The notes under the pieces are model-generated. The model was not told where the DNA came from and did not search any database. It worked only from the letters and a program-made list of their open reading frames with translations. This document shows, piece after piece, positions 55,418-64,000 of a stretch of DNA of 64,000 bases. Position 1 is the first letter of the stretch. Each line of letters begins with the position of its first letter. Source of the stretch: Polaribacter vadi (lineage in GTDB: Bacteria; Bacteroidota; Bacteroidia; Flavobacteriales; Flavobacteriaceae); assembly GCF_018861005.1 (NCBI RefSeq), contig NZ_JAHKQL010000008.1:62001-126000 (forward strand). The letters run 5' to 3'. Both the position numbers and the translations under genes were made by a program.

Positions 55418-57040
55418 TTGAAACTAATAAAACAAACAGGCTTAATCGTATTTTTAATAGGATTATCAATCTTTATAGCATCTCTTTTTACAGGTAATTT
55501 CTCTTTCACAGAAAAAGAATTAGAGACTTACATTGCTGAAAAAGGATATAAAAGTGAAATTATCAAAAACGAATTATCAAAAGCAATTGTTACAGAAGAA
55601 AATTTAAATATTTTTCAATTTTCAAGTGGGGTAATTAATGCATTTGAAAATTCTAATAAGCATTATAATGCTTTAATTGCAAAATACAATTCAGAAAAAA
55701 ACTGGACTAAAAAAGGCGAGCAATATCAATATAAAATAGGAGGAAAACCACATTCATTAAGTTTTGAATTGGCAAAAAAAGCAGGCAAAGGTTTTATAAC
55801 AGAAAACACAGGTTTAGCTTGGTTTTTAACTTTTGGGTTGGGAATTATTGGAGCACTAATGTTCATAGTTCCTGATGTTGTTTTACTTGGAAAACCAGGG
55901 ATTAAAAACGACGGAATATTTTTAAGTGCAGCTACAAATAGAGGTTGGATTGGCTGGTTTGCATTTATCTTTTTAGTTACTTTTTATATTTTATTGTATT
56001 TCTATCCAGATTTTATTGTAAACTGGGTGTATTTGGTAGATCCAATTAGCAAATTTATTAGTGGAAATGCTGCAAGTCAGTGGTTTTTATACGGATTTTT
56101 ATACTGTGTTGTGATGACAGTAATGGCAGTTAGAATGTATATAAAATACAGACATAATAAATATCAAATTTTAAGAACAACTTCTGTTTTATTCTTCCAA
56201 ATTGTATTTGCATTTTTAATTCCAGAAATTTTAGTTCGGTTCGAAAAACCTTGGTACGATTTTAAAAATGCATTTCCTTTAGATTACGATTTTTTCTTTA
56301 AATGGAATATTGATGAGCTAATTGCTAGTGGTGGTTTTGGTTTATTTATTTTAGTTTGGGGAATTGTTCTAACCATTGTAATTGTGCCAGTAATGGTTTA
56401 TTTCTTCGGAAAAAGATGGTACTGTTCTTGGGTTTGTGGTTGTGGAGGATTAGCAGAAACTTTAGGAGATCCTTATAGACAAAACTCGAGTAAAACACTA
56501 CTTTCTTGGAGAGTAGAACGTATTGTAATTCATTCTGTTTTGGTTTTTGTTTTGGTAATGACAAGTTTTGCATTGTACACTTTCTTTACTGAAGCAAATC
56601 AAGTTTTAGGCATTAAAACACAAACCATTCAAGACATTTATGGATTCTTAATAGGTTCTATTTTTGCAGGTGTAATTGGTACAGGTTTTTATCCAATATT
56701 TGGTAATAGAGTTTGGTGTAGATTTGGCTGCCCATTAGCTGCATATTTAGGTTTTGTACAACGTTTTAAATCGAGGTTTAGAATTACCACTAATGGTGGA
56801 CAATGTATTTCTTGCGGAAACTGTTCTACGTATTGTGAGCAAGGAATAGATGTTAGATCTTATGCACAAAAGGGAGAAAACATTGTACGTTCTAGTTGTG
56901 TGGGATGTGGAGTTTGTTCTGCTGTGTGCCCAAGAGGTGTATTAAAACTAGAAAATGGCCCTGAAGATGGTAGAATAAATCCTACTGATGTTTTATTAGG
57001 TAATGATGTTGATTTAATGAATTTAGTTAACAAAAAATAA
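55418..57040 (+). CDS. Polyferredoxin membrane protein (NosR/CcoG/RdxA-like)
   Basis: 540 residues, TTG start. An N-terminal transmembrane helix (~8-25) and a ~110-residue probably periplasmic domain come first. Several helices follow, with CSWVCGCGG in a cytoplasmic loop and CRFGCP later. The C-terminal ferredoxin segment has CISCGNCSTYCEQG and CVGCGVCSAVCPRG, the pattern for two 4Fe-4S clusters. It should carry electrons from the partner flavoprotein to or across the membrane. The acceptor is not in this window. Confidence 0.9.
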   Translation: MKLIKQTGLIVFLIGLSIFIASLFTGNFSFTEKELETYIAEKGYKSEIIKNELSKAIVTEENLNIFQFSSGVINAFENSNKHYNALIAKYNSEKNWTKKGEQYQYKIGGKPHSLSFELAKKAGKGFITENTGLAWFLTFGLGIIGALMFIVPDVVLLGKPGIKNDGIFLSAATNRGWIGWFAFIFLVTFYILLYFYPDFIVNWVYLVDPISKFISGNAASQWFLYGFLYCVVMTVMAVRMYIKYRHNKYQILRTTSVLFFQIVFAFLIPEILVRFEKPWYDFKNAFPLDYDFFFKWNIDELIASGGFGLFILVWGIVLTIVIVPVMVYFFGKRWYCSWVCGCGGLAETLGDPYRQNSSKTLLSWRVERIVIHSVLVFVLVMTSFALYTFFTEANQVLGIKTQTIQDIYGFLIGSIFAGVIGTGFYPIFGNRVWCRFGCPLAAYLGFVQRFKSRFRITTNGGQCISCGNCSTYCEQGIDVRSYAQKGENIVRSSCVGCGVCSAVCPRGVLKLENGPEDGRINPTDVLLGNDVDLMNLVNKK

Positions 57041-57090
57041 AACATCCCAAAAACTACCCCTTAAAAAAAAAGAGAATTATTTTAATTATA

Positions 57091-57136
57091 ACAACAAACT
57101 AAGACAAATTAAAAAATGTCTTATTGAGCTTGTTGT
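57091..57136 (+). other. Imperfect leader hairpin before the glycan operon
   Basis: ACAACAA and AAGACA in the left arm pair with TTGTTGT and TGTCTT in the right arm around an A-rich loop, with an internal loop between. There is no T tract. It may be an mRNA leader structure; its function is unknown. Confidence 0.3.
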
Positions 57137-57149
57137 AGCCTATTTTAAC

Positions 57150-57626
57150 ATGAAAAACATACTTACATTTTGTTTCATTTTTTTATCAATTGTTGTTTTT
57201 GCTCAAAAAACATATCAAAAAGAATATTTTAAAAATGGAAAACTAAAAGAAGAAGGCTGGCTTTTTAATGAAAAAAAAGTTGATTATTGGAAGTTTTATT
57301 ACAAAAACGGTAACATAAAGGAAGAAGGTCGTTATAAAAACGGGAAAAAAGTAAAATATTGGTACTTTTACAGCGTGAACGCAATTCCTGAAAAAGAAGG
57401 CCATTATAAAATGGGTTTACAAAGTAATTGGTGGTTATTTTATGATAAAAACGGAAATGTTAATCATAAATGCCAACTTAAAAATAATAAAAAAAACGGA
57501 TACTGTTTGATTTACAAAAAGAACAAACTTATAAAAGCTTCTAAATTTAAAGGTGGCAAAAAAATAAAAGAATGGACAGATTTCTCATCTTTTAGAAAAG
57601 AGAACAATCTAAACGATTTAAGATAA
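57150..57626 (+). CDS. MORN-repeat (YwqK-type) protein
   Basis: 158 residues. Signal peptide ends VVFAQK. The rest is built of YxNGxxxxEG / YYKNG repeats (YFKNGKLKEEG, YYKNGNIKEEGRYKNGK, FYDKNGNVNHKCQL), the MORN-like pattern of YwqK-family proteins. Very Lys-rich. The TAA is directly followed by the ATG of the glycosyltransferase gene. A role as a scaffold or membrane-associated helper of the glycan operon is inference; a toxin partner is not seen. Confidence 0.82.
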   Translation: MKNILTFCFIFLSIVVFAQKTYQKEYFKNGKLKEEGWLFNEKKVDYWKFYYKNGNIKEEGRYKNGKKVKYWYFYSVNAIPEKEGHYKMGLQSNWWLFYDKNGNVNHKCQLKNNKKNGYCLIYKKNKLIKASKFKGGKKIKEWTDFSSFRKENNLNDLR

Positions 57627-58319
57627 ATGCAACCAATCATAAAAGTAATTATTCCTGCTTATAATGAGCAAGACTCTATAGGTTCTGTAATAAAAGACAT
57701 TCCTAAAATTGTTGATGAAATTATTGTTGTAAACAACAATTCTACAGACAATACTATTTTAAACGCAGAAAAAGCAGGCGCAACTGTTTTAACCGAAACT
57801 AAAAAAGGGTATGGTTATGCTTGTTTAAAAGGTATGGATTATATCAGCAAACAAAAAATAAAACCAGAAATTATTGTTTTTTTAGATGGTGATTATTCAG
57901 ATTACCCAGAACAATTAACAGAAATTATTGCTCCTATTATTAATGATGATGTCGATTTTGTTGTTGGGGCTAGAGTGAAAAAACTAAGAGAAGAAGGTGC
58001 AATGACACCTCAACAAGTTTTTGGTAACTGGTTAGCAACCTTTTTAATGAAATTGTTTTTTAGCGCTAAGTTTTCTGACTTAGGGCCATTTAGAGCAATA
58101 AAATACAATAAACTACTAGCACTTAATATGATAGACAAAACTTATGGTTGGACAGTTGAAATGCAACTAAAAGTATTAAAACAAAGATTAAGTTATGTAG
58201 AAATACCTGTAAAATATAGAAACAGAATTGGTGTCTCAAAAGTTTCAGGTACAGTAAAAGGTACTATATTTGCAGGAATTAAAATTTTAAGTTGGATTTT
58301 TAAATACAGTTTTAAATAA
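57627..58319 (+). CDS. GT2 glycosyltransferase (polyprenyl-phosphate sugar synthase-like)
   Basis: 230 residues. GT-A fold: IIPAYNEQDSIGSVI at the start, NNNSTDNT, and the DxD metal site in FLDGDYSDYPEQ. Lacks long C-terminal membrane domains, like dolichyl/undecaprenyl-phosphate mannosyl- or glucosyltransferases (DPM type). It probably makes the lipid-linked sugar used by the GT-C-like enzyme two genes on. It ends in TAATG overlapping the next gene. Confidence 0.9.
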   Translation: MQPIIKVIIPAYNEQDSIGSVIKDIPKIVDEIIVVNNNSTDNTILNAEKAGATVLTETKKGYGYACLKGMDYISKQKIKPEIIVFLDGDYSDYPEQLTEIIAPIINDDVDFVVGARVKKLREEGAMTPQQVFGNWLATFLMKLFFSAKFSDLGPFRAIKYNKLLALNMIDKTYGWTVEMQLKVLKQRLSYVEIPVKYRNRIGVSKVSGTVKGTIFAGIKILSWIFKYSFK

Positions 58320-59809
58320 TGGTTCTAGAATATATAATAATAATTATCTACTCTATTAGTTTGTTGCTTATTTTTATGTATGCCATAGCGCAACTAAACC
58401 TTTTGGTAAACTATTTAAAAAACAGAAATAAAGAAGATAACTCTCCGAAATTCGATTTTACCAATCCAGAAGAAATACCTTTTGTAACCATACAATTACC
58501 AGTTTATAACGAATTGTATGTAATGGAACGTTTGTTAAAAAACATTGCTAAAATCGATTACCCTACAGAAAAACTAGAAATTCAAGTTTTAGACGATTCT
58601 ACTGATGAATCTGTAGAAATGACTGCTAAACTTGTTGCAGATATTCAAAAAAAGGGTTTAGACATTCAGCATATTAGAAGAAGCAATCGTAAAGGTTTTA
58701 AAGCAGGTGCATTAAAAGAAGGTTTAGAAATTGCTAAAGGTGAATATATTGCCATTTTTGATGCTGACTTTTTACCAAAAACAGATTGGTTAAAACAAAC
58801 TGTACCTTATTTTAAAAATCCAGAAATTGGAGTTGTACAAACAAGATGGGGGCATATTAATAGAGATTATTCTACGCTTACTAAAATACAAGCTTTTGCA
58901 TTAGATGCGCATTTTACACTAGAACAAGTAGGTAGAAATAGTAAAGGACATTTCATAAACTTTAATGGTACAGCTGGTATTTGGCGTAAAGAAACCATTT
59001 ACGACGCTGGTAATTGGGAGGGTGATACACTTACAGAAGATTTAGATTTAAGTTATAGAGCACAATTAAAAAACTGGAAATTTAAATATTTAGAAAAAGT
59101 AGAAACACCTGCAGAATTGCCTGTAGTAATTAGTGCTGCAAGATCTCAACAATTTAGATGGAATAAAGGTGGTGCAGAGAATTTTCAGAAAATGATAAAA
59201 CGAATTATCACTAATAAAAACTCTTCTTTTAAAACCAAAATTCATAGTATGCTGCATTTATTAAACAGCTCTATGTTTACATGTATTTTATTAGTTGCCA
59301 TTTTAAGTATACCAATGTTATACATTAAAAATGAATATGCTCATTTAAAAATTTACTTTTTTGTAATGAGCTTTTTTGTAGTTAGCACTCTTATATTTTT
59401 TACATGTTATTGGTTTATGTACAAAAATATTTATGGTGGTGGTTTTAAAAGATTTATTAGATATATAGGAGCATTTTTTACGTTTTTTTCTATAGCAATG
59501 GGCTTTTCTTTACACAATACAATTGCTGTTTTAGAAGGTCATTTTGGCAAGAAAAGTGAGTTTGTAAGAACACCAAAATTCAATATAAAAAACCTAAAAG
59601 ACGGCTGGAAAACCAATAAATACATTAAAAAGAAACCTTCTGTACACGTTGTTTTAGAAGGCTTACTTTCTCTATATTTTGTATTTGGTATGTATAGCGC
59701 ATTTGTAGTTGGAGATCAAGGAGGTGATTTTGGTTTATTCCCATTTCACTTTATGTTATTTATTGGGTTTTCTTATGTTTTCTTTAAATCGATATTTTCT
59801 AAAGCTTAG
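58319..59809 (+). CDS. Processive GT2 synthase (cellulose/CslA-like)
   Basis: 496 residues. N-terminal transmembrane helix, GT2 domain at ~50-290 with VTIQLPVYNE, LDDSTDES, IFDADFLPK (DxD), a TEDLDLS motif and QQFRWNKGG (Q-x2-RW). C-terminal helices (~320-345, 350-375, 395-415, 450-490). The D,D,TED,QxxRW set marks a processive beta-glycan synthase, closest in style to CslA glucomannan synthases. It overlaps both neighbours by 1 bp. Confidence 0.9.
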   Translation: MVLEYIIIIIYSISLLLIFMYAIAQLNLLVNYLKNRNKEDNSPKFDFTNPEEIPFVTIQLPVYNELYVMERLLKNIAKIDYPTEKLEIQVLDDSTDESVEMTAKLVADIQKKGLDIQHIRRSNRKGFKAGALKEGLEIAKGEYIAIFDADFLPKTDWLKQTVPYFKNPEIGVVQTRWGHINRDYSTLTKIQAFALDAHFTLEQVGRNSKGHFINFNGTAGIWRKETIYDAGNWEGDTLTEDLDLSYRAQLKNWKFKYLEKVETPAELPVVISAARSQQFRWNKGGAENFQKMIKRIITNKNSSFKTKIHSMLHLLNSSMFTCILLVAILSIPMLYIKNEYAHLKIYFFVMSFFVVSTLIFFTCYWFMYKNIYGGGFKRFIRYIGAFFTFFSIAMGFSLHNTIAVLEGHFGKKSEFVRTPKFNIKNLKDGWKTNKYIKKKPSVHVVLEGLLSLYFVFGMYSAFVVGDQGGDFGLFPFHFMLFIGFSYVFFKSIFSKA

Positions 59810-61203
59810 TGTCTTTTCTTAAAAAATATCAGCATGTTATATTAATTTCAATAAGTATTGTTTTATATTTTTTCTTTGCATATTTTTTAGAAAGAACTCA
59901 ATTTAATATTTTAATTTTTTTATGGTTTTCTCTCTTCGGATGTTTTTATCTGCTGATGAAAAACAACGAAATCTCATTTTCTAATTTAGTAGGAATTTCT
60001 ATTATTTTTAGATTGATATTCTTGTTTGCAACCCCTAATTTATCTCAAGATTTTTACAGATTTATTTGGGATGGAAGAATGATTCTTGAAGGTTTAAATC
60101 CATATTTATCATTACCAGAAACTTTTATTCAACAACACAATTATCCAATTGCAGAAGCTGCTGAATTGTATTCTGGAATGGGTGAATTAAATGGAAGTCA
60201 TTACACCAATTACCCACCTTTAAATCAGCTTTGTTTTTTTATAGCAGCACTTTTTTCTAGTAAAAGTATTTTTGGTTCTGTTGTCGTTTTAAGGTTGATC
60301 ATTATTTTGGCAGACATAGGAATCTTATTTTTTGGAAAGAAACTTTTAGAAAAGATAAACCTACCTATAAAAAATATTTTTTGGTATGTTTTAAATCCTT
60401 TTATCATTATAGAAATGACTGGGAATTTGCATTTTGAACCAGTAATGTTGTTTTTCTTTATTTTTGGGATGTACAAATTACATCAAAAAAAATGGCTTTT
60501 AGCAGCTATATTAATTGGCTGTTCAATTTCTGTAAAACTGATTCCTTTATTGTTTTTACCATTATTTTTTCAATGGTTTATTAAAATTTATGGCAAGGAC
60601 AAAACAAACAATATAAAATGGATTGGTTTTAAATTTAAGTCCAAAAAGATGTTTCAATTAGTATCTTTTTACACCATAATAATCCTTATAAATATTATTT
60701 TATTTCTACCTTTTTTATCATCAACATTAATTTCTAATTACTCTAATTCTGTAGGTCTGTGGTTTGGTAAATTCGAATTTAATGCAAGTTTTTATTACAT
60801 TTTTAGAGAAATTGGCTACTTATTTAGAGGCTATAATGAAATTGCAATCATTGGTAAAATAACACCAATTTCAACCATTCTATTTTTACTTTTTCTAACT
60901 TTTTTCAAAAAAAACATCAGCATAAAACAGCTATTTACAACAATGTTATTTAGCTTATGTTTTTATTATTTTACATCAACAACAGTTCATCCTTGGTATG
61001 TAGCTACTCCAATTATTTTATCCGTTTTTACAAAATATAAATTCCCTATGGTTTGGAGTTTGGTAATCATTTTAAGTTATCAAGCTTATTCAAATAATCC
61101 TTGGCAAGAAAATTTATGGTTTGTTGCACTTGAATATATTATAGTTATTTCATTCTTAGTTTATGAAATCATAAAAAAAACCTTTAGAAAAAATTACATT
61201 TAA
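59809..61203 (+). CDS. Polytopic GT-C-type glycosyltransferase
   Basis: 464 residues, GTG start overlapping the previous TAG. About 10-12 transmembrane helices. An N-terminal loop has LSQDFYRFIWDGRMILEGLNPY and a later one HFEPVMLFFFIFGMY, as in mannosyltransferase-like GT-C proteins that use lipid-linked donors. Late in the sequence SVKLIPLLFLPLFF and HPWYVATP are also family-like. It is the last gene of the glycan operon and likely transfers a sugar on the periplasmic side. Confidence 0.82.
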   Translation: MSFLKKYQHVILISISIVLYFFFAYFLERTQFNILIFLWFSLFGCFYLLMKNNEISFSNLVGISIIFRLIFLFATPNLSQDFYRFIWDGRMILEGLNPYLSLPETFIQQHNYPIAEAAELYSGMGELNGSHYTNYPPLNQLCFFIAALFSSKSIFGSVVVLRLIIILADIGILFFGKKLLEKINLPIKNIFWYVLNPFIIIEMTGNLHFEPVMLFFFIFGMYKLHQKKWLLAAILIGCSISVKLIPLLFLPLFFQWFIKIYGKDKTNNIKWIGFKFKSKKMFQLVSFYTIIILINIILFLPFLSSTLISNYSNSVGLWFGKFEFNASFYYIFREIGYLFRGYNEIAIIGKITPISTILFLLFLTFFKKNISIKQLFTTMLFSLCFYYFTSTTVHPWYVATPIILSVFTKYKFPMVWSLVIILSYQAYSNNPWQENLWFVALEYIIVISFLVYEIIKKTFRKNYI

Positions 61204-61261
61204 TAATTTTTTAAAATGTGAGTCGTTAATATTTTTATATCTTAGTGGCTAAGTTTATTTT

Positions 61262-62275
61262 ATGAAAAAACTAACCATAAAAGATATTGCCAAAGAATTT
61301 AATGTCTCTATTTCTACAGTTTCAAAGGCATTAAATGATAGTTATGAAATTAGCGAAGGCACCAAAGCAAAAATTCAAAAATATGCCAAAGAGCATAATT
61401 ACAAACCTAATTTTAATGCATTAAGTTTAAAAAATAGAAGCACAAAAACTATTGGCGTTATTATACCAACAATGCTTAATTATTTCTTTGCTCAAGTTTT
61501 TAAAGGTATAGAAAAAACAGCATTAGAAAATGGCTACAAGGTAATTACGTGTATTTCTAACCAATCTTTTGATAAAGAAGTAGAAATTATAGAAATGCTT
61601 TCTAATGGAAGTATTGATGGCTTTTTATTGTCTATGGCTAAAGAAACTGAACTAAAAAACAATTTTAATCACTTTAAAGAATCTATAGAAAACGGAACTC
61701 CTATTGTTATGTTTGATAGAGTAGCGCAATCGATTTCTTGTGATAAAATTATAACTGACGATTTTAATTCTGCAACAACTACTGTTGAGTTTTTATACAA
61801 AAAAGGACACAAGAGAATTGCTTTTATTTCTACAATGAGCGATTATAAAATTGGTAAACAACGTTTTTTAGGTTACAAAAAAGGTCTAGAAAAAATGGGA
61901 CTTCCTTTTGATGAAAACTTGGTGTTAAATATTAATGAAAGTGATTATAAAAAATACGGAAAAGAAGTAAAACCTTTTATAAAATCTACTGATTTAGATG
62001 CAGTAATGACAACTGGAGAATCTGTTGCTGTTTCTACAATGAAAGCACTTAGAAAAAGCGGAAAAAAAATACCTAAAGATGTTGCTGTTGTTGCATTTTC
62101 TAACGGAATTTTATCAAGACATTCTAGTCCTAAAATGACAACTATTAGTCAACATGGAGAGCAAATGGGTGCAAAAGCAACCCAAATTTTAATTGATAAA
62201 TTAAAAAATAAAACCAAAGAGGTAGTTACTCAAGTAATTACTACAGATATGGTAATTAGAGATTCTACTAGATAA
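61262..62275 (+). CDS. LacI-family transcriptional regulator
   Basis: 337 residues. N-terminal LacI helix-turn-helix (TIKDIAKEFNVSISTVSKAL, hinge with NFNALSLKNRSTKTIGV) and a periplasmic-binding-protein-like sensor domain (~60-337: KGHKRIAFIS, TGESVAVSTMKALRKSGKKIP). It should bind a sugar or its phosphate. A near-consensus -7 box (TAAGTTTA, 61250-61257) lies 4 bp before the ATG. The HAD phosphatase gene starts 4 bp after the stop, so the pair is an operon. Confidence 0.93.
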   Translation: MKKLTIKDIAKEFNVSISTVSKALNDSYEISEGTKAKIQKYAKEHNYKPNFNALSLKNRSTKTIGVIIPTMLNYFFAQVFKGIEKTALENGYKVITCISNQSFDKEVEIIEMLSNGSIDGFLLSMAKETELKNNFNHFKESIENGTPIVMFDRVAQSISCDKIITDDFNSATTTVEFLYKKGHKRIAFISTMSDYKIGKQRFLGYKKGLEKMGLPFDENLVLNINESDYKKYGKEVKPFIKSTDLDAVMTTGESVAVSTMKALRKSGKKIPKDVAVVAFSNGILSRHSSPKMTTISQHGEQMGAKATQILIDKLKNKTKEVVTQVITTDMVIRDSTR

Positions 62276-62279
62276 AAAA

Positions 62280-63092
62280 ATGGACAATTTCTCGAAAGTA
62301 AAGCTAGTGGTTTCTGATATGGATGGAACCTTATTAAACTCGCAAGGTAAAGTGAGTCCTCTTTTTTTTGAACTTTTTAAAAAGCTACAAAAAAATAACA
62401 TTTATTTTTGCGCAGCAAGTGGCAGACAACACAATAGTATAGTGTCTAAATTAAATGACATTAAAGAAGAAATCCATGTAATTGCAGAAAATGGTGGAGT
62501 TGCCAAAAAAGGAGACAAAGTTTTACTTTCTAATTTTTTAGAACCAGAAAAAGTAATCAATTTAATACCTGTTTTAAGGCAAATAGATGGTGCTAATATG
62601 GTTTTATGTTGCGATGGTTTTGCTTTTATTGAAAGTACAGACGAACGTTTTATCAATCTTTTTCAAGAATATTACCATAGTTTTCAACAAGTTGATGATC
62701 TTATAGAAACTGCAAAAACTACGCCCGTTTTTAAAGTTGCAGTGTATCATTTTGATTCTTCAGAAAAATTTATTTATCCAGCTATAAAACATTTAAAAAA
62801 TGAAGTTTTACTAAAAGTATCTGGTAAAAATTGGTTAGATATTTCTGATGAAAAAGCAAACAAAGGAAATGCTTTAAGACATGTACAACAACTTTTAAAT
62901 GTTACCAAAGCAGAAACAATGGTTTTTGGTGATTATCATAATGATATAGAAATGATGCAAGAAGCAGACTTTAGTTTTGCTATGGAAAACGCACATAAAG
63001 ACATAAAAGAATTAGCCAATTACACTACAAAAAGCAATGATAATTATGGAGTTGAGCGTATTTTAGAAAAGCTGTTAAACGCAAAAAACTAG
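62280..63092 (+). CDS. Cof-type HAD hydrolase (sugar phosphatase-like)
   Basis: 270 residues. HAD motif I SDMDGTLLNS (nucleophile Asp), motif II AASGRQ, KANKGNALRHV (Lys) and motif III/IV FGDYHNDIEMMQEAD. The C2-type cap fits Cof-like enzymes that dephosphorylate sugar phosphates or flavin-type substrates. It is coupled to the LacI-family regulator, which suggests sugar metabolism. Confidence 0.92.
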   Translation: MDNFSKVKLVVSDMDGTLLNSQGKVSPLFFELFKKLQKNNIYFCAASGRQHNSIVSKLNDIKEEIHVIAENGGVAKKGDKVLLSNFLEPEKVINLIPVLRQIDGANMVLCCDGFAFIESTDERFINLFQEYYHSFQQVDDLIETAKTTPVFKVAVYHFDSSEKFIYPAIKHLKNEVLLKVSGKNWLDISDEKANKGNALRHVQQLLNVTKAETMVFGDYHNDIEMMQEADFSFAMENAHKDIKELANYTTKSNDNYGVERILEKLLNAKN

Positions 63093-63100
63093 CAAATAAT

Positions 63101-63523
63101 CTAAACTCCGAAAGCAGTAAGCACCAACTTTCTAGCATCTCCATAGTTTCTGTGTTCACATAAATAAATTCCTTGCCAAGTACCTAAATTTAATTCTCCT
63201 TTGGTAATTGGTATTTCTACAGAACTCCCCAATAAAGAAGCTTTTAAATGAGCTGGCATATCATCAGAACCTTCATAAGTATGTATATAATAAGGCGCAT
63301 TTTCTGGCACCATTTTATTAAAATGACTTTCAAAGTCTAAACGAACAGTTGGGTCTGCATCTTCATTAATCGTTAAACTTGCAGAAGTGTGTTTTATAAA
63401 CACTTTAAGAATTCCTTTTTCTATGGATTTTATTTCCAGAAATTCACCTAAAACAATATTTGTAATTAAATGAAAACCTCTTTTATAAGATTGTAATTGT
63501 ATTTCTTTTTGCTCGAAAATCAT
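63101..63523 (-). CDS. YjbQ/UPF0047-family protein
   Basis: 140 residues, the family's usual length. Signatures KHTSASLTINEDADPTVR and HLKASLLGSSVEIPI are visible, with GTWQGIYLCEHR near the end. Family members have been linked to a secondary thiamine-phosphate synthase activity. It lies 3 bp after the nitrilase gene, so the two are co-transcribed. It converges on the HAD gene with an 8-bp gap. Confidence 0.9.
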   Translation of the reverse strand: MIFEQKEIQLQSYKRGFHLITNIVLGEFLEIKSIEKGILKVFIKHTSASLTINEDADPTVRLDFESHFNKMVPENAPYYIHTYEGSDDMPAHLKASLLGSSVEIPITKGELNLGTWQGIYLCEHRNYGDARKLVLTAFGV

Positions 63524-63526
63524 AAT

Positions 63527-64000
63527 TTAATCATCAAAAGAAACTGTACTTTGTCTTTCTCTATTTACATGTAATTTGGTTACATCTGGCCTAGAATAAT
63601 GACCAACAGCATCAAAATTTTGTCTTTCTTCTAAAACACGATTAAAATCTAACGTTTCTATAATTAAACCTTCTTTGTGTAAAACTGGTTCAATTAACCA
63701 TTCTCCATTTGGTGATGCAATACAAGAACCACCATTTGCTAAAACATCTGGAGCATCTTTTATAATTTTATCATAATGAGGCACATCTTTAGGAAAATCT
63801 GATTTTGCCATTAAACTAGAAACAGAAATTACAAAAGAACGAGATTCTCTTGCTATAAAACGTGTAATATCTTTTGTATTATGATCTGAACCTGGCCAAA
63901 CAGCAATATGTAAATCTTCTCCCAAACCATATAAAGCAGTTCTTGGTAAAGGCATCCAATTTTCCCAACAATTTAAACCACCAACTGTAAATTCTTTTAG
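63527..64000 (-). CDS. Nitrilase-family amidohydrolase, C-terminal part (cut by window end)
   Basis: The frame runs off the right edge; the ATG at 63955 is internal. The last visible residues before it read [18 protein letters not shown], where the Cys is the catalytic nucleophile of the carbon-nitrogen hydrolase family. Downstream are [17 protein letters not shown] and [13 protein letters not shown]. The catalytic Glu and Lys would lie outside the window. The C-terminus contains [15 protein letters not shown]. Likely a nitrilase; the substrate is unknown. Confidence 0.92.
   Translation of the reverse strand, partial: LKEFTVGGLNCWENWMPLPRTALYGLGEDLHIAVWPGSDHNTKDITRFIARESRSFVISVSSLMAKSDFPKDVPHYDKIIKDAPDVLANGGSCIASPNGEWLIEPVLHKEGLIIETLDFNRVLEERQNFDAVGHYSRPDVTKLHVNRERQSTVSFDD

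Noticed and set aside
57150..57626. Toxin-antitoxin module for the YwqK-like protein
   Set aside because: No toxin gene is adjacent, and the protein has a signal peptide and glycosyltransferase neighbours.
61241..61253. CTTAG-TGG-CTAAG inverted repeat upstream of the LacI gene
   Set aside because: Short arms and no central CG as expected for LacI operators; could be chance in AT-rich DNA.

Overview
The window is AT-rich chromosomal DNA from a member of the Bacteroidota, most likely a marine Flavobacteriaceae (Polaribacter/Tenacibaculum-like; the genus is inference). The evidence is the gene content: a type IX secretion sorting domain, TonB receptors with carboxypeptidase-like N-terminal domains, LytTR regulators paired with 'DPHFLFNN' kinases, and lipoproteins with acidic residues after the lipobox Cys. 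Promoters with a flavobacterial TAnnTTTG -7 box agree with this. Almost all genes are ordinary, intact chromosomal genes. I see no prophage, insertion sequence, CRISPR array, rRNA or tRNA.

Layout. 1-5.7 kb: the tail of a PAP2-like membrane protein, an outer-membrane barrel, an exbB/TM protein/exbD/exbD operon, a type I asparaginase and a Zn metallopeptidase. 5.9-10.1 kb: an outer-membrane receptor with a LytS/LytTR-type two-component pair. 10.3-16.8 kb: iron alcohol dehydrogenase, a duplicated lepA tail flanking a small lipoprotein gene, lepA, an EF-hand protein, a TolB-like lipoprotein and a divergent M28/PDZ peptidase lipoprotein. 16.9-23.9 kb: a TPR histidine kinase and LytTR regulator, then a 1379-residue T9SS cargo with a predicted ELWxTDG propeller and a 50-residue companion gene. 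23.9-29.2 kb: dusB, an FtsX-type permease, rbfA, and a lipoprotein/polytopic protein/NarX-like kinase/NarL-like regulator operon.

29.5-37.8 kb: atpC, atpD, OmpA, an AddA/RecB-like helicase-nuclease, a ZIP transporter and a DtxR/MntR regulator. 37.9-40.7 kb: a TonB receptor and a periplasmic thioredoxin-like protein, divergent from the regulator across a perfect 16-bp inverted repeat (TTTAGACAAGTCTAAA core). This looks like one metal-homeostasis regulon. 40.7-48.2 kb: an OmpA-N-like barrel, mfd, an MG2-like secreted protein, an EamA transporter and a structured intergenic element. 48.2-54 kb: a phosphoesterase, a BamA-like barrel coupled to a lipoprotein, a tandem universal stress protein, and a GH113-like hydrolase with an outer-membrane protein. 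54-57 kb: an FAD oxidoreductase and a polyferredoxin membrane protein. 57.1-61.2 kb: a four-gene surface-glycan operon (MORN protein, two GT2 enzymes, a GT-C-like protein). 61.3-64 kb: LacI regulator, HAD phosphatase, YjbQ family protein and a nitrilase cut by the window end.

The strongest candidates for new biology are four. The first is the shared MntR-type operator driving a TonB receptor whose plug carries a CxxC motif next to a thioredoxin gene. The second is the lipoprotein/membrane/kinase/regulator cassette, whose kinase has no sensor domain of its own. The third is the 50-residue Tat-like gene behind the T9SS propeller protein. The fourth is the ~134-bp duplication of the lepA 3' end around a lipoprotein gene.
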